64,000 bases of DNA, from NCBI GenBank assembly GCA_947650285.1, contig CANTFL010000138.1:304676-368675 (forward strand), read 5' to 3'. This document shows, in pieces, positions 56,201 to 64,000 of the stretch (its first letter is position 1; each line of letters starts with the position of its first letter). The notes below the pieces were generated by a model. The model was not told the DNA's origin. It was given only the letters and a program-made list of their open reading frames with translations, and did not search any database. The stretch comes from Hyaloperonospora brassicae (lineage: Eukaryota; Oomycota; Peronosporomycetes; Peronosporales; Peronosporaceae). Position numbers and translations under genes: made by a program.

Positions 56201-56578
56201 CGGTCGCAATCACAAAGAAGCACAGACAATCATATGCTCTGGCCGTCTGCTGCGAAGCTCATTGTCAATTGCACTCGAAGCTTATCTTGTCTGGAATGAG
56301 CAACAGCATCGCAGCGATCAGTCTGACATCAGCTGACATTTGCTGGTAAACGATAAACGTATGCATGGACAAAGCGTTTATAGTGCTTACCTTACGCGAT
56401 ACAACGCAGAAGTAGGATACGACCATCTCTTTGCGTGTCCAAAGTCAATGAACAGGCAATGTACACTTCCTGGAATCGAGCCAGACCAGGTTGTCGCTGG
56501 GCACATCGGTTTACTGGAACGACGCTGGCTATGCCACTGCACGTCTGGAAAGACTTGTACTCCATGATTTTCTGTACA
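53209..56578. repeat. Right arm of the ~3.36-kb inverted repeat (lactonase cassette)
   Basis: Reverse complement of 37980-41342, starting at the first base after the 3' LTR of Gypsy copy 2. Divergence rises near 56540-56578, where homology ends. Confidence 0.93.
54766..55923 (+). CDS. Secreted lactonase-type beta-propeller, paralogue 2b
   Basis: 385 residues, identical to 38628-39785 except Gly for Lys near the signal peptide end and Gln for Leu in ETFYQHFP. Starts MRIPSLFLFLSAVGVCGA. All blade motifs (GPRH, SNRGHDS, AADLGSD) are kept. A TCATTCTCATC stretch overlaps the ATG region and is initiator-like. The upstream ~1.5 kb is shared with the other copy, so promoter elements should be the same. 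Confidence 0.9.
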   Translation: MRIPSLFLFLSAVGVCGASPAAGGGQSAAQPILFAATWTKETTNGINTFKLNTADGSLTPYGITPLAFGDKGLNPTYVQGSKKTSTSGEHIIYVLNRGVEKGYVSAMTLQPDGKLEVLNTQEMKGASPAHIALSSNGKFLSVANYVGSLSLFPLNADGSIGKETFYQHFPVGSNVVKDTQATGHIHSTVWLPTSNRVIAADLGSDKLLQYEVGPAKKTVKSLETVRCNPGSGPRHLVVDQNGKFAYVTDELSNTVSVFAIDKESNLLSSKPLASVTTLPAGFTNTSSAADIHFSSNGQFLYVSNRGHDSIVSYKVNADGTLKALDWESSRGVTPRGFTIYGDWLIVANQGSDDMHVFKVDSKTGALTHTGKPYKVDGVVSLYVGE

Positions 56579-56665
56579 CGAAAGCGTGATTGCACTCGAT
56601 ATCAACTGATTACAGGTGCTTTCGTCTTACCATCAAGTCATTGTCTGCTGGGTTGTCATTGAAAG

Positions 56666-57502
56666 TGTAACGGGGAAGCCCGTTACATGAAATTGTTATT
56701 AAGGATAAAATGACAATAAAGAATATTACGTTGAATATGCTTTCAACAATATCACAAAGCACGATGATATTGTTGGGATGACCGAAGGGTCTACTCATTG
56801 GTTGATATCGTGATGACATCAACCCACCAATCGCTGCTAGACGCGCGCAATGGATGGAGAGTAGACGTCATCATACGTTTAGTTATATTAGTATAATTAA
56901 GTCAGGACGAACAGAGACACAAGAGTGATAGGACTTAATTGTATTAAATATCAGTTTTACTTTTACCACGACTAGTGAAACGGGGCAGCCCGTTACATGG
57001 AATTGTCACTTTAAAGATAGTGACCATAAAGAATATTAAGTTGAATATTCTTTAAACAATATCACCGAAGTGGTGATATTGAAGGGTCGACCAATGGGTC
57101 TGTTCATTGGTTGATATCTTGATGATATCAACCCACCAATCGCCGCAGGACGCGCGCAATGAGTGGTGACGAGACGTCACCATACACTCAGTTATATTAA
57201 CACCATTAAGTCAGGTTAAACAAAGAGACAGTGGTTAAAAGACTTAATTATATTAATACAACAGTTCTGCTTTTCCCCTATCTACACTTCCTCGTTTGCC
57301 TCGTGTACGATTGTCGGGGCACCTAAACCCTTGCGTTAAGTTCACGCAAGGGTGTGCCCCGTAACAACTAGAGCCTTTGCCTTTGTCGTCACCTTCCTCT
57401 GTGTAAGTGTTTACACCTAGCTGGAAACTGACATTCACTGCGGTCAGTAGTAGTACACTCCGTACTGGTTGACCAGTACGTAGTCATCGATGCCCCGTTA
57501 CA
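56666..57502 (+). mobile_element. Solo LTR (subfamily B) interrupted by a nested solo LTR (subfamily A)
   Basis: The outer LTR is 56666-56975 plus 57372-57502 (441 bp in total), flanked by the 5-bp duplication GAAAG (56661-56665 and 57503-57507). It matches the 442-bp 5' LTR of Gypsy copy 2. It is split by the inner LTR, which has its own ACTAG duplication. Confidence 0.95.
56976..57366 (+). repeat. Nested solo LTR, subfamily A
   Basis: 391 bp, starting TGAAACGGGG (one change from TGTAAC) and ending CCCCGTAACA. Target duplication ACTAG at 56971-56975 and 57367-57371. Same type as the LTRs of copy 1. Confidence 0.95.
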
Positions 57503-57507
57503 GAAAG

Positions 57508-59012
57508 AGTCAGTACCTCAGCTTGTCGCGGGGCTTCACACGATCAATCGTTTTGATCTGCAAGCTAGAACTACTGAGAACGCACCACATTAAGCGCAAC
57601 AAAGACGGGCGTTTGACCATGTCGGTCGATCGGGCTGTTACGGAACCGAGGATCCGTGAGATTACATCTTTCTTTGTCTGTTCCCGTTTTCTTATCTTAA
57701 GCCGAAGGTGTTTGCGTAGAGATGTCGGCGCTTTTCTAATGAGGCACAAATGTGTGTAAGAAACGCTCTCGACAAGCCCTCGTAGTCGTGTAAACATCTT
57801 ATGACGTAGGGGTGCATCCTTTTCGCATATCTCGTCAATTTGAATCTCTTACCGCCATCTGATTGCGATCTGCAACGTGAGCTCATCTTCTCTTTACCTC
57901 GCTAACGCCTGCTAGACCAACGTGCGCTTCGACTAATGCATCACAAGTATGCGCGGTAGTTCTGCAGGGATTTGAAACAAGCACAAAGTCTGCTATCCTT
58001 GCTACATCAATGGTATCGCATTGGGAAGAGTACGCAAAGAAGCAGGTGCTCTTTTGCGGACTCGCGTCGTTCCGTTTCTATGTCGCTGCATTGGTCGACA
58101 GGTCCGTATACAATGAGCATTCACATCTCATCCACAAACAGCGTTTGGCCCTCAAGGCATTCGATTCGTGCTCGCGCGTCGTCCGGATCCAAAACACCAG
58201 CCGTAGCCAAGACTTTTGACGGCATCTTATGGCAACTTCAGCAAATGCAAGTTGTGCTACCGAAGTGATGAGAGGTTATGGCGTCAACCATATCCAGTTC
58301 GCGTGTCGGCATATGCAAAAATAAACCCAGATTCTCGTGTTTAGTAACAGCTAGTGATTGTAGCTCTAGAGAGTTCAAGCTGCAAACAGCGCTCTCGTTG
58401 CATATGCGCCGGATATCGCAATTTCATACCATATCACTACCATCACGCATCGCCGATGTATGCTGCGAAAATTTATACGAGGAATAGCATCAGGTATCGG
58501 CAACTGGTTAAGCTTGACGATTGACTAATGGCGACATCAGCTTCAGTCGTAATAAATGCCGCACAGGAATAATTTAGTCGGTCCTAAGAGCAACGAAAAA
58601 GATCGTGTCAATTCGATTGCTTAGAGACTGCATCAATGAAACCTTCGTATTTATGTTCATTCGCGCTCGACCTTAAATGGAACGAACGCTACCCAAATCT
58701 TTGACCTCATTATTTATCTGTAGCAGATCCGATAGTAAGCTTCACCTTCGCTAGTAGTATGAGGAAGGTGGCACTGGTTGTGGCGATTTTTCACCTAGAA
58801 CGTGCTATTTCAGACGATTGTGCAATGCCGTACAACGTTTCACGTCAATTTTTGCAAGAGAGGACCGGGTGGTTCTGCTCACGGGAAGTCATTGTTTGGT
58901 CTATTCTCTAAATATATAGGGAAGATGAATGAACTCGGTGTTAATAGCATGAGGTGTAAGGAACTTGGCGGTACAACAATGCCATTATAGAATCACTTTG
59001 CTAAATTCTACT
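57508..59012. other. Intergenic, no gene recognised
   Basis: Short frames only (for example 57972-58268 plus, 57510-57797 minus), none with a recognisable motif. Confidence 0.4.
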
Positions 59013-59215
59013 TGTAACGGGGTGATCGTGTTACATCATGCTGTCATTTGTAAGATATGGCAACAACGAACAAATTGTTGGAGTTCTCATATCAATTTAA
59101 ATATTTCAGTGGTATTGGTGCAGTGACTATATTCGATACTCATCGATTGTTAAAGACCATAATATCAACCCACAGATCGCTGTTTCTTACCGACGTATCC
59201 TAAAATATAACTATA
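59013..59215 (+). repeat. Decayed LTR fragment (subfamily B-like)
   Basis: Starts TGTAACGGGG and keeps the order of LTR words (TGTCATTTG, ATATCAACCCAC, ATCGCTG) with many substitutions. The 3' end is not clear. Confidence 0.6.
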
Positions 59216-62200
59216 TCGATATCGAAACCGGCTTCTGTGGTAAAAATCGCAGCACATGATAATTTGCATTTTTGGCCATGAAATTACCATCAGTCAATTT
59301 TTTGTAACATCGTGTCAATCAGCAGTTATATAATTTATGCTATGTGTAGCACACGCGGTTTTGCTCGATGTGTACGCCGTACAGCGGGTATGGAGAATCT
59401 TGTTTTGTTACGCTGTCCTTTTACTAATAAGCGTTTCTTGCATACGACATTGGCTTAATAGTCTGTAGGAATACCAACTTTACACGACGATTGTTCCACC
59501 CTATTAGCTCCGGCCACATCTTCATGTCCTTATCATTACCTGTTCATAGCTAAGCAGCCTATGTTGCGCATTATGAGCGCTCTAGGTTCTGCTTAGAGTG
59601 TCTATAAGTGCTGTTTATATTTGGTTCAGGACTTTGGTCAAAGCTTATTGACGTTATTGTTGGAGCAATGATTGGGCCTCATCGGTCGGGTGTTACCTAG
59701 CTGAGGTGTCACTACATATATACTGTTACACTATTCCTGTGTTCGGGTAAAGCCGAATTGGTCGTGATCTACTTTATTATATACCTACTCTTCGTCGTAT
59801 CCTTGCACTTCAATCTCAGTATTCATAGCCGCCGCACGCATCACCGCTTGGCCTTCGTCCCGGTAGGCTAGACACGTCAATCGAAACACAGTGCTTTCAC
59901 CTTCTACCTCATGCAGTATACGATAACCTCTTCCACCTTCGCGTTTCGAATGTCGAGCCCACGATAATGTGATGGGGTGGGCTCAAAAGAATCACTGATG
60001 TGGTCCCGGCTCTCCATCGGTGTCGGAGGGAGACTTCCGGAAATTTATACCGCTATGTGTGCATAGACTTGCTCAACTTGTGAACGCGTTGGTAGAGTAG
60101 GCTGTACACTTCCCGGAGGAGATTTGTAGAAGTATAGAATTACTGATTGGAGGATGTAATGCTCATTAAATGAAGCAAATATATTCACTCGATCGCGTAG
60201 GGGATGGTAAAGTGCCCGATTTGAATCATCCTGATCCAATGTAGAATGCCTTGTATATAATTTCAACGCTGACACTCGATCCCCTCATTTTCGAACCACT
60301 TCAGTCGTTTCGCGATCTTGAATATGAATGACCAATAATTTGCTTCGTCCGATATCAATTTGAGTTTTCTTGGGGGCATATTGACGCGTCTGGCCAAAAT
60401 AACCTATGGAATAACATGAGTGGTGAACCTGAGAGAATGCTTTCCAGAAATTCGGGAGGCGTTAGAAATTTTGGTGGTCTTATAAAAATCCGTCTCGAGA
60501 GATTAAGACGCGTATCGTTAGAAATGCAATGATCACTGTTGAATGCTTTACTAATTAAATAAGATACTGCCACTATGCATTTTTAACCTCCTATTCTGCC
60601 AATACGTGTCGTCGTTCACGGAAGATCTTACTCTTGTAATGCGTGGTACACTTATTCACCCTCGTGTGGATCGTGAACGCGGATCACGTATTACGATTCC
60701 AGTTTGCAGTGTGTGACACAGCAACATATACGGCTCACTATCCTCCTCGATAGAGAATCACAAATCGTGTATTCACCTTGATCCCGCGTCTGCCGCATCC
60801 CTCCATCCTTCACATGACTATAAAATCTCTTTTGTTGTGACTTTCCATCCTTGGAATATCGTCGTTTACGTAGCCCGAAATAACTCTGTAGCCCTATTTT
60901 ATGACTGTGATCAAGCATGTGGATCGCACTCGTGCCTTCAATACACACATCTTCCATTTTGTTCCGTTACACCACGGATCGTCTCGAAGTTGAAAATTCG
61001 TGTCAATAACTCATCGCATCCGGCAAATAAGGTGTGGACAGGACATGTGCGACGATCTGCACAACCCAATGCCGCTTCGATCTTAGCCTGAAATTGCAAT
61101 TCGTTCTTCGTTAGGATCACGAACTTTTTATATAAAAACTTACATAGAAAGTCATTGCTTTCCTCGCACTCCCAGAAAGTGAGAATTTGCTTGTTGTGCA
61201 TGCAAGGTGAAGCATGCTACACATCATTACGTCTCGGTAGTCGCGCGTCCTTGCCGTCCTTTTGTGTCCCATTCTGTCATTTTTATGGCATTGGTCGATC
61301 CCTCCTTTGTTTAATATTGCGGTACTACGGCATATAACCGATCCGACTTCATTGCTATAGGCCACAAATAACTCACTTCCTAGTATGGTCATCTAAGGGA
61401 AATATCGACAATCGTGGTAATGATTATAGCAGTCCTGAACTTCCACCGGACATTAAACTCATATATACAGAATTTCTGACCTTTTCGGAGCACACTTCGA
61501 GCCATCGCCTTCCAAAACACCCGCTATTTTCATCTCGGGTGTCTATCTTCCAAAAGACGATCGATAGTCAATTTCTTGCGTTATTTCTCGCTTTCTCAAT
61601 ATGTGCAGGATGTCATTCTCTTGCTGGCACTTACGTGGCCTTTTTTGTCACTTACCCCACAGATCTACTTACCGTTTCCGCTTTGGGTCTGCCGATATTG
61701 GATCACATCTGTATTGTACGCTCACTTGTCCAATTCGTTTTCTTATAGCGGATTATGGGATCCGAGATCTCGTCGGTGGCAGCAGACAAAGGATATGCAA
61801 CTTATCAAGTTTTGGCCGGGTCTAAGATGGTTTGACTCCTGCCTCAATGGACGAATCTTACTTGTTATACCTTTCAACTCGAAACTTAACAGCACCGCAC
61901 CGCCTGCTGGCTTCACGGTAATTTTTCAAATATTGGATCGCATACCCAAAAGTACCAATTTACTGCATTGCACTTATTTTTGTCATCATAAGGGGCATCC
62001 GAGCACCCATGCGCTGATTAGTTAACAAGTATCGATAAGATTAGAGCAAAGTGAAATTTGTCGTCGGATATTACTCAAACTAATATCGAAGAGTGTCAAA
62101 ACGAAATAACCATTCCAAGGCTATCTCAAATTTTGTTTCTTTACAAATCCGAGGCCAGGTTACGATCGCCAACTCGCCACAACTACGTAGACGAGTAGAA

Positions 62201-63539
62201 AACGAAGCCATGCCAAAAACAAATTGTAGAGCAAAAACTTAGCGGAAAAGTGTCAGCTATAGTTAGAAGACCTAAAAAATCATGCCGACAAAATATGCAT
62301 GTAGCGTCAAAACCAGCTGTGACAACTTGCAAAATCGCTGTGCACATGTTGCCTACGCGCAGCTCAAAACGTGTATTTTTTCATGACATAGAGCTGCCCT
62401 TAGATATTTGTTCCCTTGAAGACGCTGTGGTGAAGTGGATTGAGAAGTGTGGACCGCAGATCGCGCTGCTACTAAGCACTACTTTTTGCTGTAGGTGTGA
62501 GCCACACAACTAGGTGTACCACAGACCGTGATCTCGTGCAATGTGATCTTGGGTGGCGCGATTTGTGGATGACAAGGGCACGGTAATCTGGCGTGGACCA
62601 CCAGATACGATGGAAGATCAAATCCCGACAGCCCAAGGTGACACGTGGTGGTCTATCCTGACAAACGGACAAGGCTTGGGTAGAAGTTTGGACTGTGGTT
62701 GAATAACGTTTAATGAGAAATCAATTACTTATAAGTTCACAAGCGTCTCTACTCTTTCAGGGTAGGATAATTTAGCCTTTCGACGTCTGAGAGAATCTAC
62801 TTACCTTCAAGAAGATCACTCTTGGATTATTTAGCCAGGAGTGCAAGATATCTAAAAAAAACTCAACTGCGATTGAGCGCAGAATACAAAGTCTCGAGAC
62901 GGCTCAAATGGTCAGGAGGCTAGCGAACAAGAATCTACGTTGGACGAGGCGGTCGTGTAGAGATAGGGTGACATATCCATCACCTTAAAGTATACAACGT
63001 GGTCGTGTGAAGGTTTGCATACGATCACCAACCCATCTCAAACATGGTCAAGTTTTCCCTCGACACAAGTCTACCCGGAAGCGTACACCGCGCCCTGCTT
63101 ACGGTTACACATGGTGAGGGAGAAAGAAGCACGGGAACGAAGTACCCCCTCCGATAATCGGTCGTCTAGTTGCCAGTAAATAGGCGGGATCACAAGAACT
63201 TTGTGATCGCCACTCACCCACAACACGGGCTCACATCAAATTATGCAATACCACTACCATGCTGCTCGCATATTTGTTAGTTGACCAGTTGATGGTCATT
63301 TGACGAACGATTAATGTAAGCAGATGATAGCCTTCTGTACGGGAGTTGATCTAGGCATTTATCATGGGACCCTGATTTCGTACCTAAGCGCCATGGCTGG
63401 CATTGCCGTCGGTGAGTCGGGGGGAATCCACATGTACTGCTGACAAATTCAAGTTACCTACACTGACATTGTACGGGCAATTTATTGCAACATCACGTAC
63501 ACTCATGGTGTAGAGAAAGGCTTGATTTCCTTATTGGAC
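59216..63539. other. AT-rich intergenic, no gene recognised
   Basis: About 4.3 kb of short frames. Some have retroelement-like flavour (for example 61576-62025 plus, 60938-61201 minus), but no motif I can defend. Base composition is more AT-rich than the gene-bearing first half. Confidence 0.4.
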
Positions 63540-63872
63540 ACGTTGAGAAGAAGGAAAAGTAGAACTGACGTTATGTTCTAATACTATCTCGCAAATCGTA
63601 TAACAGTATTATTAAACTAGAGTTAAACTAAACTACAGATGCAGACACTCGCTTCTCGTCCATTGCGCGCGTCTAGCAGCGGCAGGTGATCCGGTTGGTC
63701 AATGCAATGGTCTACATCAACCAATAAGTGAAGAGGTGCTGAACATCATATCCGAGTGTTATCTTCCTGCAATTTTTACTTACAAGGGTGCATGCTGGTA
63801 AAAAGAACAAATGACGATTACAGTCTCAGTGACGTTTTCGGTATGAGGACATGTTACGGGCTTGCCCCTTAC
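63540..63872 (-). repeat. Decayed LTR fragment (subfamily B-like)
   Basis: Contains GCGCGCGTCTAGCAGCG (reverse of the subfamily B word) and ends GTTACGGGCTTGCCCCTTACA in the position of the LTR terminus. The left end is uncertain. Confidence 0.6.
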
Positions 63873-64000
63873 ACTCCTACTCGAAGCAACGCCTTCATGC
63901 GCTAGAAGGATCAAATCGGAAAGTTCTATTGGCGTCTCTCGAACCCCTTATTTAGCTTCGCTCAACCCTAAGGCACAACATGGAAGTCCGAATAGTTAAG

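Noticed and set aside
1..64000. RXLR or Crinkler effectors
   Set aside because: I looked for a signal peptide followed by RXLR/EER or an LFLAK motif and found no convincing case; only the lactonases have clear signal peptides.
1..64000. tRNA, rRNA genes or CRISPR arrays
   Set aside because: No cloverleaf or rRNA stretch was recognised by eye, and the repeat arrays present (microsatellite, LTR hairpins) lack spacer-repeat structure.

Overview
The window is eukaryotic and looks like an oomycete, probably of the Phytophthora / downy mildew group. Genes carry very short GT-AG introns (about 54-180 bp). One promoter has the oomycete initiator motif. The gene content is also typical of the group: proteins with WRKY19-like CxxxxC...CxxHGGG repeats, secreted seven-bladed lactonases, a PNGase with MABP and PUB domains, and chromodomain Ty3/Gypsy elements. 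Species cannot be named from sequence alone.

Layout. 1-2.0 kb: 3' end of a pICln-like gene (+), convergent with a complete three-exon proteasome gene RPN5 (-). 2.02-4.33 kb: a pogo/Tigger-like DNA transposon with perfect 23-bp inverted repeats and an apparently intact four-exon transposase, sitting inside a GTAT microsatellite. 5.46-13.44 kb: a full-length but mutated Ty3/Gypsy element on the minus strand with 5-bp target duplications. 15.9-20.9 kb: a near-perfect palindrome (two arms of about 2.41 kb, 160-bp spacer) carrying two identical divergent old-yellow-enzyme genes. 21.6-26.0 kb: a multi-exon PNGase-family gene (-). 28.2-30.3 kb: a zinc-finger/HMA-like protein (-). 31.2-33.0 kb: a COQ10-like START domain fused to an EF-hand module (+). 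34.8-36.0 kb: a secreted lactonase-type beta-propeller (+).

From about 36 kb to the end the window is gene-poor. A second lactonase lies at 38.6 kb (-), and its near-identical inverted copy at 54.8 kb (+) is carried on arms of about 3.36 kb. Between the arms lie relics, a 76-nt near-perfect hairpin (41979-42054), a non-LTR retrotransposon scrap and a second Gypsy copy (45.50-53.21 kb, +). That copy has LTRs of two different subfamilies and unmatched flanks, as expected of a recombinant. At 56.67-57.50 kb a solo LTR of one subfamily holds a solo LTR of the other, each with its own target duplication. The last 6 kb contain only decayed LTR pieces and unrecognised sequence.

The most unusual system is in the two Gypsy elements. 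Besides gag and pol, both carry a long reading frame (about 550 codons) on the opposite strand, starting just inside the 3' LTR and running toward pol. Its coiled-coil C-terminus is encoded on the strand opposite the pol chromodomain tail. The LTRs of both subfamilies also consist largely of consecutive stem-loops whose arms are conserved while the loops differ.
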